A stretch of 64,000 bases of DNA, from contig CM034398.1 of the NCBI GenBank assembly GCA_019925095.2, positions 10,059,001 to 10,123,000 of the forward strand, read 5' to 3'. Below, in pieces: positions 1 to 11,019 of this stretch (its first letter is position 1; every line of letters starts with the position of its first letter). The position numbers and the translations under genes are program-made. Source of the stretch: Dendrolimus kikuchii. Its lineage: Eukaryota > Arthropoda > Insecta > Lepidoptera > Lasiocampidae. The notes under the pieces are model-generated. The model had not been told where the DNA came from. It made no database searches and was given only the letters and a program-made list of their open reading frames with translations.

Positions 1-508
1 AATTAAGAAGCTTCCTTAGAGCTTTGAGCATAAATACGGTCATTTAGTTTGTTAAAATGTTGCTCAATTGTAAAAAAAATCTCATTCTTCTGCTTTGCGT
101 ACCGCTTCAGTAGTTGCTTCGATTTTACCGCTCTATTCTTTTTTAAATTATGAGTTAAGAAATTACCAGTGCGTCTTTTAAAGGCTGCAAGTCCTAAGTC
201 ATCTTTTAAAATACGCGACATGGTTCTAGGTGATATCTTCATCTACCGAAATAAAATCTTTTGCTTTCGGACAGGATTTCTTCGAATTCTTTTCCTTACT
301 GCTTTGACCACCTTTTTCGTACGAACACTACGTGGACCGCCAGATCTTTTTCTGTCACAAACAGAAGAGGTCTCGTTGTACCTATTAATAGCCAGGTACA
401 CAAACATTTGCCTAATACCAAGCGTATGGAGAGTTTTAAAAATTGCATATGGCTGTATACCTATTTTGCAATCACAGCGATTCGGTACTCTTTATCACCC
501 CACTCCAT
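1..508 (-). pseudogene. Tc1/mariner-type transposase fragment, N-terminal half
   Basis: The minus strand encodes the helix-turn-helix half of a Tc1/mariner-superfamily transposase. Readable pieces are a paired-like segment around PYAIFKTLHTLGI, a basic GGPRSVRTKKVVKAVRKR stretch, then ISPRTMSRILKDDLGLAAFKRR and EQHFNKLNDRIYAQSSKEAS at the window edge. It is broken in three ways: the frame shifts after the first ~15 codons (possible start at 506-508), there is an in-frame TAG near 243, and the text jumps from YAKQKNE straight to IFFTIEQHF. The missing block is where the family normally has the first catalytic Asp (established family knowledge). The catalytic half lies outside the window or is lost. 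A dead relic; no inverted repeat is visible here. Confidence 0.8.
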
Positions 509-689
509 TTTAATATCGCAAAATTTTGTACAATTTATTGGCGCCGAAATGAGAAAACACATTGAACAATCATATAAAAATGACAGATTCCAAATTCAAA
601 TGTAATATTTTGTTTCTTTTTAATTTTAACAGTATTTATGGCCAGACTAAGTATATTCTTTATTACATATATGACGGCAGAGGTGACGG

Positions 690-1250
690 GACCCTTCATC
701 ACCTCGTGCTGTTGCGCTTTACAGCCTTTTTTACCAGCCGCAAGCAAAACCGCTCCAGGTGCGGCCTCAAGTCCTTACCTGACATCAAATCAAAAATATT
801 AACCTCTATGATCCTGGTTTTTGTAACGGTCTCGAGGTCGCATCAGGGCTGGTCAATACCGGGCACTCTAACAACAAGTGTTAGATGGTTCCGTCACCTT
901 CGGAGTCACAGAAACCTGTGCAGGTAAGCCGCGAACCCTCCGTGTCCAGTTAGAGCTTAGGTCCAATACGGTGTCAACTTGACATCCATTAGTATGCGAC
1001 GTGCAGCATAAATGGTGAGGAATATTACTAACGAGGTTACCATCATGTAGCTAGTGGTATCAACGACCAATATACCAACAGTAGTGATTGTAAAACGATC
1101 TTATAGTAAAGAGCCTTGACTGTTATGCAGAAAATCTCTGGCTAGGCTGGGTGATGAGAAACAGAAAGCGGCAATCTTGAATACGGCATGAATTGTGGGG
1201 AGGTCTTCAGGTTCTGTCCGCGGTACGTTAATCATCAATAACTTAGGGCC
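690..1250 (-). pseudogene. Decayed non-LTR retrotransposon (R1/jockey-like) 3' region
   Basis: On the minus strand near 865-920 a zinc-finger-like tail reads CTGFCDSEGDGT, a stop, then HLLLECPVL. This resembles the Cys/His motif with HLLLECP that follows the reverse transcriptase of R1 and jockey LINEs. Downstream of it, in another frame, is an Ala-rich piece (AAPGAVLLAAGKKG). Several stops and frameshifts are present. The clade is a guess; the outer limits are set by the drop in GC content and are approximate. Confidence 0.45.
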
Positions 1251-2581
1251 TAGGCCTTGCTACCCAAATACTCCAATGTTATATACCTGTATAGATTCTG
1301 TAATAGTGTTAGAGAAATGTATGAAAACTAGGTTTTCTTCTAACACGCTGACTATACCTGACGACGATTATAAATTCCAAATGTTTAACCCTTTTTAAAT
1401 AAAAATAAATACTTTTGAGTGAAACCCGTATCCTTCTCCCATGCATATTTTATACAAAACTATCAAATCTGAACGCAACTCAATTTGTGAAGCGGAACTG
1501 AAATATTTACGTTTACTTTAATACAGCAACAACATTTTTTCATCATATTTAATGAATCCTTCGCTTCTTCTATAACACAAGTAATAGCTTTGAGACTGGG
1601 AAACGGAAGCCGATGTAATAAATTTAATAGCAAAATAAACGACGTCGTTAACTTATCCGAAATATTGTCGGTTGAATAACTCAACGCATTTAATAGCGGG
1701 ATTATTTCTGTTTTAAAACGCAGACGTGGCTAGTGTAGATTTGAAAAAATTGAATGGATTCATTTATCAATATAGTATGATTTATGATCCAAAACTCTTT
1801 CACTAAATACAAATGAGAGGGAAGTAAGGACGTTGGGTCAGTGCCAAAGTGAAGCTTGATTAATGATTTTTGAGGCACATGCACGAATGTTCCGAGGGAA
1901 AATTAATTCAAAACTTGTATTTGCCGTTTGAAATGTTTCTACTTTTCCTATTTCTTCTGTTTTTCGTAACATTGGTGTCGTTTTTTTATATTAAATTTCA
2001 AGGTTTGCCAAAACACAAGTACGTTTTAAACGTTATACTGTATTTTTTATATCAGTTCTTAATTATCTTATAAGAATTTCTTTCAGTCCCTAGGTGCTTG
2101 TTTTAACTTTTCTTGTTCTTTGAAACTTGTGTTACAAGCAATAAAGAATATTGAATGTTTAGTTACAGTACAATTATTTTAGAACTAACACAAAGCTGTT
2201 TATATAAATAGATATTTAGCCTATTAATATCCCACTGCTGGGTTTGGATCTTTATATTTTTTAGCTATAAAAATTCTGACTCTTGTCTAAGAATTTTTAT
2301 ACATTTAACACATCGGTTATATCAAGACATTATCTTTCATCATCAGCATATCTTAAGTAGGTATTACGTGCTATGTATGTAATAATATTCCTTGTGTAAA
2401 ATGTATATTCTTATTTAGTTTTAGACTAACCTGAAACCACCGTTAAGCTCCAATGGAAGACTAACAATGATTGATTCAACCAGTTTTTGCTGAGTTAAGG
2501 GCCTATTTACAACATTTTGTGTTTATTTTTCTGTATTAAAAAAGAAAAAAATAATCTTTTTATTTCATATATTAACCAAGG
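1251..2581. other. AT-rich stretch without a recognisable gene
   Basis: No coding pattern or transposon ends are seen, apart from a short minus-strand match to the lepidopteran SINE tail at 2217-2246 (CCCAGCAGTGGG). Short ORFs here look like chance. Confidence 0.5.
2217..2246 (-). repeat. SINE/LINE 3' tail fragment
   Basis: The minus strand reads ACCCAGCAGTGGGATATTAA, the tail motif seen in full at 40390-40420. Only the tail is present, so this is a strongly 5'-truncated or eroded copy. Confidence 0.5.
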
Positions 2582-3461
2582 TCAATTGTTCGATACGCAG
2601 GCGCGGGGGTTGCAACTGAATGAAACACCCCTTAGCAGTGGACTGTATTTATTTATAGGTGTTACAACAGTAACAGGTATGATCAGCACTACTGTACTAA
2701 ACGGCACGTTCAAGGTTAACCAACACAACTTAGCACTAGAACCCGGATGTTCCACTGAACACAGATAGCACTAATTGTATCGATTACACCGATCAATACG
2801 AGTCGCATTAATCACAATACACTGATGGTCCACAAGATCCACGTACTCACGCTGAGAGTCCAATGGCTGTAGAGTCTTCCGAATGCTCCTTGATCTTCGT
2901 GGTCTTCTTAGTCTTCCTTGTGTATATATATTTGACTATTTTTCTTACGTGTGTATATACTGACCGAATGATGCCGAATAGGCTTGTGTAGTACATGTAC
3001 TATGTACTAAAAGGAATAAATTTCCGACACTGAATTGAACGAACTATTCCTTCTCCGTTTTAGGACATCGTTCATTTAGTACTTCGTCGTTCGTAATCGT
3101 ATAGAATAGTCTGACTCTGAATTCGCGATGTATTCTTTGTCACTGGTACTAAATATACTACGAACTGTCGCACAACAAACACGTAACGCGGCTGACTCTG
3201 ACTGAACGAGCGGCAACGATATGGTTACATTCTGATTCTAAAATAACCCGACAAATACCTATAAAATTTTGATATCTTATATAATGCATTAAGAAAAAAA
3301 TATCACAGATATTTTAATATCTAAATAACTTATGTAAAAAATAAACGGGTATTGATTAGCATGACAGTCCTAAGCCTGCAAAGTTTGAAGGAAAATCAAA
3401 ATATAATTCTTACTCGTTCAGTGTACTAAATGTACTAAAAGACCGAATTAGGACATCTGAC

Positions 3462-3603
3462 TGTTATGTATGTAAACCAAAAAAGGGTTATAACAAGTAG
3501 GTAGATACAAAAATCATGTACATTCATTCTCGCAATAGAAAGTATTACGCACAGTTGTTGTTTTTATTAATAAGCCCTAAAAAGTATTTAGAAATATCTC
3601 TCA
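3462..3603 (+). repeat. 5' LTR of the gypsy element
   Basis: 142 bp, TGTTATGTATG...ATCTCTCA, identical to the 3' LTR apart from one base. It must hold promoter and R region; no clear TATA box is visible. A methionine codon at 3516 opens the long frame inside the LTR, but an LTR-initiated transcript would probably start translation downstream at 3693. Confidence 0.95.
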
Positions 3604-3604
3604 G

Positions 3605-3617
3605 TGGCGACGAGGAT
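3605..3617 (+). promoter_or_regulatory. Primer binding site for tRNA-Ser(GCU)
   Basis: TGGCGACGAGGAT begins two bases after the 5' LTR. It is complementary to the 3' end of insect tRNA-Ser(GCU), whose acceptor strand ends ...ATCCTCGTCG plus CCA (recalled from the Drosophila gene). It would prime minus-strand DNA synthesis. A serine tRNA primer is typical of the Mag lineage. Confidence 0.8.
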
Positions 3618-3692
3618 CAAAAACGAACCCTAAATAGTGCACTAAATCAAGTTTACATTGTTGTGACGTTAAATAACTATAATTTTAACAAG

Positions 3693-6600
3693 ATGTCGAT
3701 TGGAAAGATGAGTGAGTTTCAAGTGGCAACAGATGACTGGAATTTATACGTGGAGCGGTTGGAACATTATTTTATTGTAAATGGAATCAAAAGTGAGTTA
3801 TATGTATCGACACTTATAACAGTAATGGGAGCCGAAAGCTACGAATTGTTGGTAAATTTATGTACGCCGCGTAAACCAAGTAGTATGAAATTTGAGCAGT
3901 TAACGGCCATTATGGAAAAACACTTGCAACCAAAGCCAAGTATATTAGCAGAACGTTTCAAATTTCGACAACGTAAACAACAAGAAGGGGAGAGTATCTC
4001 TGAATATTCTGCCGTTTTAAAAAAAATGACGAAGTCTTGTGACTTTGGCTCTTGGCTAGAAGAAAGTATTCGAGACCAGTTTGTTTGTGGTATTAGCAGC
4101 GAAATAATACGGCAACGACTGTTTGCGGAGGACAAGTTGGATTATGCAAAAGCCTATAGTTTAGCAATGAGCATGGAGGCGGCTGAGAAAAACGCGGCCG
4201 CAGTCGACAGTAGCATACCATTGGGCCGCACACGGACAGGGCACGCTGCGGAGTGCCTGGCGATAACGAGTACAAGGCGGAGGGACGCTCATGGTGGAGA
4301 TAGGCGACCGGCCTATACACCCAGAACGCGTACGCGCAGCTATAGCCGCCCCGCAGCGACAGCATCGACCTCGAAGTCGGATGAGCGGGCTCAGCGCTAT
4401 CAACTGTGTAAGGTGTGCGGCAAGTATCATGACGAGACTCGATGTAAGTTTATGAATTATGTGTGCCGTGTCTGTAACAAGCAAGGGCACCTTCGGAGAA
4501 TGTGTCCACTCGTAGTACAACACGCTCACTGGCAAGGGGCTACGGCTACTTCAGACGAGCTTTTGAGGTCAGGAAACAATTTGGAGAACGAATCTAGTGA
4601 CGAGGTAAATGTTACAATTATAAATAAATTGTCGATAGCTGAATGCACGCCTATCCATGTAACGTTAAATGTGCAAGGTAGAAAATTATTAATGGAATGT
4701 GATACGGGGAGCGCAATTTCCTGTATAAATTATGAAGTTTATAAGAAATTATTTAATACACTAGAAATAAAGAATTGTAATTTATCTTTAAAATACTATA
4801 CCGGGGAAACAATTAAACCAATAGGTGTTATAAAACCTTTGGTCAAACATAATGATATTTGTAAAATCCTAGATCTATTTATTATAAATAAGGGTAAAAC
4901 TAATTTATTGGGCCGACAGTGGATGGCTGAATTAAATTTAAAATTGCCTAACATAACCTATGATGATAATGTAACTATTAATAAAATAAAAAGTGAAGAG
5001 TTTAATTTTTCGGAATTCAGTTCCAGATACTGTAGAGTGTTCGAGGCGGGCCTGGGGCGATTCACTGGCGGGGTGGTGAGCATCCGAGTGCGCGACGGCG
5101 CGCAGCCGGTGTTCATGCGCGCGCGCCCGCTGGCGTACGCGATGCGCGAGCCCGTGGAGCGCGCCCTGGACCAGCTGGTGCGGGACGGCATCCTCACACC
5201 TGTCGACCACTCCGACTGGGCCACGCCTATCGTACCCGTTATAAAGAAAGATGGTACTATTAGAATTTGCGCCGATTATAAACTTACTTTAAATAAGGTA
5301 TTGGAAGTCGACCGTTACCCGTTGCCGCGTGTAGAAGACTTGCTGGTCCGCTTGCAAGGGGGTGAACGTTATAGTAAAATTGACCTATCACAAGCTTATG
5401 CACAACTGTCTCTCGATGAATCAAAAAAATACACTGTTATAAATACTCATAAGGGTTTATTTATATTTAATAGACTTGTATATGGTTTGGCCTCTAGTCC
5501 GGGAATTTTTCAACGGCGATTAGAACAATTATTTGCTGATTTACCCAAAGTAGGTGTGTTTTTGGACGATATAATAATAACAGGATCGAATACCCAGGAT
5601 CACATACAAACGTTACATAAAGTTTTTGAACGGTTGCAATTTTATGGACTTAAAGTAAAAAAAGAAAAATGTACATTTTTTGCAAAATCGGTTACTTACT
5701 TAGGATATGTCATTAGTAAAAACGGCGTACATACTTGCCCCGATAAAGTAAATACTATCAATAATACTCCAACACCTTCAAATGTGTCCGAGTTAAGGGC
5801 TTTTATAGGAATGACGATGTATTATGCTAAGTTTATAAAAAATGTGAGCACAATACTCGCGCCATTGTACAACTTACTTCGTTCGAACGTCCCGTATGTA
5901 TGGTGTGTTAAATGTCAAGAAGCGTTTGAAAAGATTAAGCGGTTACTAGTTTCAAGTGAGGTGTTAGTACATTACTCGTTAGATCTGCCATTAGTGTTGA
6001 CCGCGGACGCGAGCGGCGTCGGCGTCGGTGCCGTGCTGACGCACATCATGCCGGACGGGGAGCGGCCCGTTGCGTACGCGTCACGCTCGCTTACAACCGC
6101 CGAGCGGGCATATTCGCAAATAGACAGAGAAGCCCTGGCCATCGTCTTTGGTATTCGAAAATACCATCAGTATTTGTACGGCCGTAAATTTATTCTGCGT
6201 ACAGATCATAAACCTTTGACATATATTTTCGGAAACAAAGTAGGGATACCGATTATGGCGGCTTCAAGAATACAGCGTTGGGCGATTTTATTATCTGGCT
6301 ATAATTACAATATCGAGTATGTGACGTCTAAAAAGAATTGCGCAGACGCACTCTCACGTTTACCTCACGGGAAACAACCTGATACGAAAGTCGAAGTAAC
6401 TTATTTAAATTTTGTTGAAAACTTTTTACCCGTTACGCATAAGGATGTAAAAATAGCAACTTCGAAAGACAAAGACCTTAGTAAAATATTGCTTTATGTA
6501 CAATCAGGTTGGCCGTCATCATGCTTAGACGAAAATCATAAACCGTATTTCATACGACGCAATGAATTATATTTGGATTGCGGATGCTTAATGTGGGGAT

Positions 6601-7796
6601 ATCGAATAATAATACCGTACTCATTAAGAGATACCATATTGAAACAGCTACACAGTAGCCACATGGGGATTGTTAGAACAAAATCTTTAGCGCGCAGTTA
6701 TGTCTGGTGGCCAAATCTGGACAAGGATATAGAAAATATATGTCAGAGTTGCGAGACTTGCGCGGCAGAGGCAAGTGCTCCCCCACGTGCTCCGCCACAA
6801 CCCTGGCCCTTCTACGCACAGCCTTGGAGCAGGCTACATATCGACTTTCTTGGACCCATACGGGGTAAGACCTTTATGGTAATAATTGACACGTCTTCAA
6901 AATGGTTAGAAGTGTATGAAATGTTACGAACGACAGCATCTCAGGTTATAAAAGTTTTAAGAAGTTGTTTTGCTAGGTTTGGCTTGCCCATTGAGATAGT
7001 GTCTGACCAAGGTCCCCCATTTACTAGTGCTGAGTTTAGAGACTTTTTAAAACGGAATGGCATTTCTCAATATCTTTCACCAACTTATCATCCAGCCTCA
7101 AACGGTGCGGCAGAAAATGCGGTAAAATTGTGTAAATCAGCGATAAAAAAAGCGTATAGGGAAAACAAAGATTTAGATACGGCCTTGCAAACTTTTCTGC
7201 TGGCATATAGAAACACCCCGCAGAGTACAACGGGAGAGACACCGGCAATGCTTTTGCAGAGACGTACGCTTCGGTCTCGTTTGGATCTGTTACGTAGTGA
7301 ACGGTCACTCGAGGATAGGGTGCGTGCGTCACAGCAAAAGCAGATCGAGTATTCCGGCGGAGTATTGCGTGAATTAAATGAAGGTGATACGGTTTGGATG
7401 AGAAATTATGCTAGCGGTGATAAATGGTCAAAGGGGGTAATTGAAACAAAAGTAGGTGCACGGGAGTATCTCGTGGAGGACGGTAACGGTCGACCTATAA
7501 AAAAACATATAGACCACTTAAGGCGTAGATCTAGACTGTCGGGAGCGGTCGGTTCTGGGAGTACCATTTCAGAGGATAATATAATACAGGCGAAAGTGGT
7601 TGGGCGTGAGGATGGAGCCCCGCAAGAGCAGGGGCCAGCAGATGTAGTAGAGACGGATATGAGTCAAGGGGAGAGTAACAATAAGGGAGAAATTGAACCC
7701 ACGGAACCAGATGCCGTAATACAAGAGCCTTCAGCCCAGCCAGTGAGTCATGCCAACCGCAATCGGAAACCTGTAGTTCGGTTTCAAATTGATTGA
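3693..7796 (+). CDS. Gag-Pol polyprotein, Ty3/gypsy Mag-like
   Basis: One open frame of 1367 codons from the first Met after the primer site (Met at 3708 is an alternative; the frame is open back to 3516 inside the LTR). Order of domains: Gag capsid-like region (1-200); two zinc knuckles (C239-C251 with CX2CX3HX4C, C258-C271 with CX2CX4HX4C); aspartic protease DTGS (D337); reverse transcriptase with motif A Asp D564 and an FLDD box (D625, D626); RNase H with D772, E813, D838 and D885; integrase with an HHCC finger (H987, H990, C1017/C1020) and DD35E triad D1051, D1105, E1141. Every catalytic residue I checked is present and there is no stop or frameshift. Gag and Pol are fused in one frame and there is no env. 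It makes the proteins for particle assembly, cDNA synthesis and integration. Likely competent, given the near-identical LTRs. Confidence 0.95.
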   Translation: MSIGKMSEFQVATDDWNLYVERLEHYFIVNGIKSELYVSTLITVMGAESYELLVNLCTPRKPSSMKFEQLTAIMEKHLQPKPSILAERFKFRQRKQQEGESISEYSAVLKKMTKSCDFGSWLEESIRDQFVCGISSEIIRQRLFAEDKLDYAKAYSLAMSMEAAEKNAAAVDSSIPLGRTRTGHAAECLAITSTRRRDAHGGDRRPAYTPRTRTRSYSRPAATASTSKSDERAQRYQLCKVCGKYHDETRCKFMNYVCRVCNKQGHLRRMCPLVVQHAHWQGATATSDELLRSGNNLENESSDEVNVTIINKLSIAECTPIHVTLNVQGRKLLMECDTGSAISCINYEVYKKLFNTLEIKNCNLSLKYYTGETIKPIGVIKPLVKHNDICKILDLFIINKGKTNLLGRQWMAELNLKLPNITYDDNVTINKIKSEEFNFSEFSSRYCRVFEAGLGRFTGGVVSIRVRDGAQPVFMRARPLAYAMREPVERALDQLVRDGILTPVDHSDWATPIVPVIKKDGTIRICADYKLTLNKVLEVDRYPLPRVEDLLVRLQGGERYSKIDLSQAYAQLSLDESKKYTVINTHKGLFIFNRLVYGLASSPGIFQRRLEQLFADLPKVGVFLDDIIITGSNTQDHIQTLHKVFERLQFYGLKVKKEKCTFFAKSVTYLGYVISKNGVHTCPDKVNTINNTPTPSNVSELRAFIGMTMYYAKFIKNVSTILAPLYNLLRSNVPYVWCVKCQEAFEKIKRLLVSSEVLVHYSLDLPLVLTADASGVGVGAVLTHIMPDGERPVAYASRSLTTAERAYSQIDREALAIVFGIRKYHQYLYGRKFILRTDHKPLTYIFGNKVGIPIMAASRIQRWAILLSGYNYNIEYVTSKKNCADALSRLPHGKQPDTKVEVTYLNFVENFLPVTHKDVKIATSKDKDLSKILLYVQSGWPSSCLDENHKPYFIRRNELYLDCGCLMWGYRIIIPYSLRDTILKQLHSSHMGIVRTKSLARSYVWWPNLDKDIENICQSCETCAAEASAPPRAPPQPWPFYAQPWSRLHIDFLGPIRGKTFMVIIDTSSKWLEVYEMLRTTASQVIKVLRSCFARFGLPIEIVSDQGPPFTSAEFRDFLKRNGISQYLSPTYHPASNGAAENAVKLCKSAIKKAYRENKDLDTALQTFLLAYRNTPQSTTGETPAMLLQRRTLRSRLDLLRSERSLEDRVRASQQKQIEYSGGVLRELNEGDTVWMRNYASGDKWSKGVIETKVGAREYLVEDGNGRPIKKHIDHLRRRSRLSGAVGSGSTISEDNIIQAKVVGREDGAPQEQGPADVVETDMSQGESNNKGEIEPTEPDAVIQEPSAQPVSHANRNRKPVVRFQID

Positions 7797-7862
7797 TTTA
7801 GATATTTATAATTTTAGTTTAAGTAAGTTTAGTTTTAGTTTATTAGTTGTTAAGTCTAAATT

Positions 7863-7873
7863 AAGTGGTGAGG
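7863..7873 (+). promoter_or_regulatory. Polypurine tract of the gypsy element
   Basis: AAGTGGTGAGG lies directly against the 3' LTR. It is purine-rich but broken by two T residues. By position it should prime plus-strand DNA synthesis. Confidence 0.6.
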
Positions 7874-8015
7874 TGTTATGTATGTAAACCAAAAAAAGGT
7901 TATAACAAGTAGGTAGATACAAAAATCATGTACATTCATTCTCGCAATAGAAAGTATTACGCACAGTTGTTGTTTTTATTAATAAGCCCTAAAAAGTATT
8001 TAGAAATATCTCTCA
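7874..8015 (+). repeat. 3' LTR of the gypsy element
   Basis: 142 bp, matching the 5' LTR at all but one position, followed by the CTGAC duplication at 8016-8020. Confidence 0.95.
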
Positions 8016-8227
8016 CTGACAAATTGTGCTAGTACGGATCGCTTCGTTCAGTGACCGAGCAAGAACAAGCCTAATGCCGAAGGCTCGCCTCGTGCTTACT
8101 AAGGTACTACAAAAATGCAGACGCTTAGCAGCTAACGGAGCGACCTACATATTCCCGGTAAGCGGGGCGTGGGGATACGGGATTTCCGGGGGAAAGGTCA
8201 CGGGGTAATTCTGTCCGCAACATCAAT

Positions 8228-9956
8228 AGTGCATCAAATAACAACGTCCAAATTGATTTGCTGCTATGGAGATTAACGTGTACATAGACATAAACATAAA
8301 ATATATTTTCTACTTATATAAAATATGATAAAAATAAAGTGCCCTAAGACGTAAGTAACTAGATAGACGTCAAAGATAAGCCTACTGGTCTATTGATTAA
8401 AGATTGTACGTTGAACAATGTTTGGAATAATCTCGTTCCTTTGATTATACATGTGTTGATCTGTGTGCTAATCAAATGACTCTTTGCCTTCATGCTGCCT
8501 TTCCTTACTGTTACCAAGACACTCTACAGTACACCACTCATGAAATCATTCAACAGCAGACGTCAGATTAAAAGAAAACAAAAGAACAAGAAGTGCTTAT
8601 TTTTTACTTTTATTTTTCTAACATAAGGCTAAAATTAGTTTTTAATAAGCCAGTGACTCAATGCCCATTAATCACTCTAATTTCATTCAAAGGATGTGTG
8701 TTGGAATCGAGGGTAGTATTTTTCTTTGTTCGTTTGTCTGTGTGAAAGTTTGTCTCGAACGGTTCAACAGATTTCAATAAAAATTATAGGTACAAGAATT
8801 TTATCTGAAATTTTCAGTTATTTCGATTTTTTGCATGGTTCAGAAGATATTAATATAAATGTTAGTCGTACGCGAACGAAATCGCGGACTCAGCTGGTCT
8901 ATAATACAACCTGTATAATTAAACATAACTACTAATAACTCTATATGACATGACTAAAGAAAATAAACTGTTTTAATTACAACAATGGGATCAGATGGAT
9001 TGGAGAAATTGCGTTAAGTACAATTAAATGTTGATTATACAGTAGACTTTATAGACTTTCCCAATAGCTCGTTACATGTAATTGGGACAATGAACGTAAA
9101 GGGCTTGTGACAAATTAACAAAGTATATGTCAACTAAATACGTATTGGCAATACGATAAGATGAGTTCTAGCTATACGAAATTGGCTTTCTCGTCCATTT
9201 TAGGAGGGTTAATTTTATTCAAGGATAAGCCTTGAGTGATGAAGTCACAGACATTTATGAAAAGACCTGTTACTTTTTGGTATAAATAGTGCAGATATAC
9301 TTCTTGTAATAGTATAATTCTATATAGACATTTTCTTATATTGTACTAGCTCATAAGGTTACCCTACATGTCCAACGGAACCTATCCCAGTTTCAAAATA
9401 AATACTATCCAATATTCATTTATCCATATTCCATTATCGGAAGTTTACATTTAGCGAATTCTCTATTCCCATGGCCCTGAAAAAGAAACAACACACAAAT
9501 CACATCAGTAACAAATATGTCAAATGTATATTTTATATTAGTGCGAATTGACGTTTAGTATCAGTAAGCGTTGTTACTATAAAGGAGTTTATAGGAACGT
9601 CACTCACATAAACACATACACACATAATCCAATAAAACTTAGTCTTGATTATAATTTTATTACACACAAAAAATATATAATTAGTAATAAAGAATAGAAC
9701 TCAATTCGCTAATCTCCACTTCCACAAAATAACAGGTACCTGCCTAAGTTAATTAACAGGGCTTAGTACAATCTGGATTCCTATAACACCCATTTAATCT
9801 GAACAAAAGGATTTTGTTTCGCCTAAAAATAAAGTCATTTATATTTGGTTACTTGGGATAATCCAATTCAGTAAACCCTTGGGGAACTTATTCCAAATAA
9901 GCATGCAGAGTGTACGTACGTAGTCAAAATTCTACTTATATTTTGGTAGCTGCTTA
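8228..9956. other. AT-rich stretch without a gene
   Basis: Only a weak relic is seen: at about 8720-8800 the TTTGTCTGTGTGAAAG / GGTTCAACAGATTTC text resembles the eroded body of common lepidopteran dispersed repeats. Nothing else is supported. Confidence 0.4.
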
Positions 9957-10030
9957 ATTTGCTTTTATTGTAGGAGTTCAGCATGTTAATGGCCCATCTG
10001 ATAGCAAGTGGTTACCGGCACTTATGGAAT
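9957..10030 (-). repeat. SINE-like repeat family A, short fragment
   Basis: Matches the A-tail end of family A: on the plus strand TTTTATTGTAGGAGTTCAGCA followed by GGCCCATCTGATAGCAAG and GGTTACCGGC. About 74 bp only, truncated at the far side from the tail. Confidence 0.7.
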
Positions 10031-10529
10031 AAATGAGTTTCAATTATTAAAATATTTTTGAAACTAATTTCCTTATCGCACGTCACTCGGCGAATGGGAG
10101 GTAGACAGAAAAAAGTGTTAACGGTAATGAAAAATGCTGACCACTGTATAGTATGATGTTGGTTGTATACTAATCCCTATTAATATTGTAAATGCGATAG
10201 TAATTCTGTCTTTCTGTTAACTTTCATGGAAAAAATTCTGGGCCGAATGGTTCTTGGATGGTCTTCGAGAACTTCGTTCCAACCAAGTGTCCCAATGAAA
10301 CCTAATTAGATTTTTTTACGTATATAAGTAAGCAAACTAGTTGTTTGATAGTAGGGGATTAAAGCCACTCATGTTTGTAAATCTGCAACATCAGAGAAGC
10401 CGATGCGTTGTCAAAGATTTTCAGAATCTGTTTACATCTGTTTTTGATGTGTCCCATATTATAGCATTTTAATAAAAACGCGAGGATCTTATTACACACA
10501 AAGTCCTTTCTTCTTTGCTACTATTGGTA

Positions 10530-10850
10530 ATAAATTGATTGACGGCATGCGGCATAGGTACTGATAAGTGGAAGGAACTTGCGCTTCAAAGACCGGAATG
10601 GCGATCCACAGTAGACAGTGGCGTCAAAGAATATAAAACAATTCGTACCGAAGACCTCTACACTAGAATCCAGATCCGCAAAGCTCGACCCAAGCCCTCC
10701 TACACATACACAGGACAGTTATATTGCTTTTCTTGCAGCAAAGTTTTCAAGAATAATTGGTTTTACTAGTAATTCTCCTGCACATGCCAGAAAATCATAG
10801 CAGAGGTCGCCATCGACGGACACGTCAGGGATATCATCATTAAATTGATA
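10530..10850 (+). pseudogene. LINE reverse transcriptase, extreme C-terminus and 3' UTR
   Basis: The frame reads WKELALQRPEWRSTVDSGVKEY, then RKARPKPSYTYTGQLYCFSCSK and, after a frame change, FTSNSPAHARKS with a stop near 10800. This is the familiar end of a lepidopteran LINE ORF2, with a Cys/His finger (CX2C...H...H) after the reverse transcriptase. The following GAGGTCGCCATCGACGGACA is its 3' UTR, ending in a short ATCATCATTA tail. The rest of the ORF is missing, as expected of a 5'-truncated copy. The second half of the finger is damaged. Confidence 0.75.
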
Positions 10851-11019
10851 AGCAATGATAATATCAATTTTAGTATACTACGAGTATCTTTCTATCTATC
10901 TTTAACGCACATTAGCGTATTTTATACTATTAACAATCTATTTAATTAAACTTTTACTCTTAGGTTATATAACAGATTACTGAGGCCTGCTTACATAGAT
11001 TTTAAATTTTAACACCAGC

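Larger units (their letters stand above)
3462..8015 (+). mobile_element. Complete Ty3/gypsy LTR retrotransposon (Mag-like)
   Basis: A full-length 4554-bp element: 142-bp LTRs at 3462-3603 and 7874-8015, both TG...CA, a tRNA-Ser-type primer site, one long gag-pol frame and a purine-rich tract before the 3' LTR. A 5-bp target duplication CTGAC flanks it (3457-3461 and 8016-8020). The LTRs differ at one position (an A/G in the A-rich run about 20 bp in), so insertion was recent. It lies inside the older BEL/Pao-type LTR. Placement near Mag rests on the tRNA-Ser primer, very short LTRs, fused gag-pol and paired zinc knuckles; a tree would be needed to confirm the lineage. Confidence 0.95.
2587..8222 (-). 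mobile_element. BEL/Pao-type solo LTR, interrupted by a gypsy element
   Basis: The outer ends are TGTTCGATACGC (left) and CTGTCCGCAACA (right), flanked by perfect 5-bp duplications TCAAT at 2582-2586 and 8223-8227. Read on the minus strand it starts TGTTGCGGACAG, the same start as the LTR of the BEL element at 29.6-36.6 kb. Removing the nested gypsy leaves about 1077 bp (2587-3461 plus 8021-8222) with no coding region, which fits a solo LTR formed by LTR-LTR recombination. A long non-autonomous element with TG...CA ends cannot be excluded, because no second LTR is available for comparison. Confidence 0.7.
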
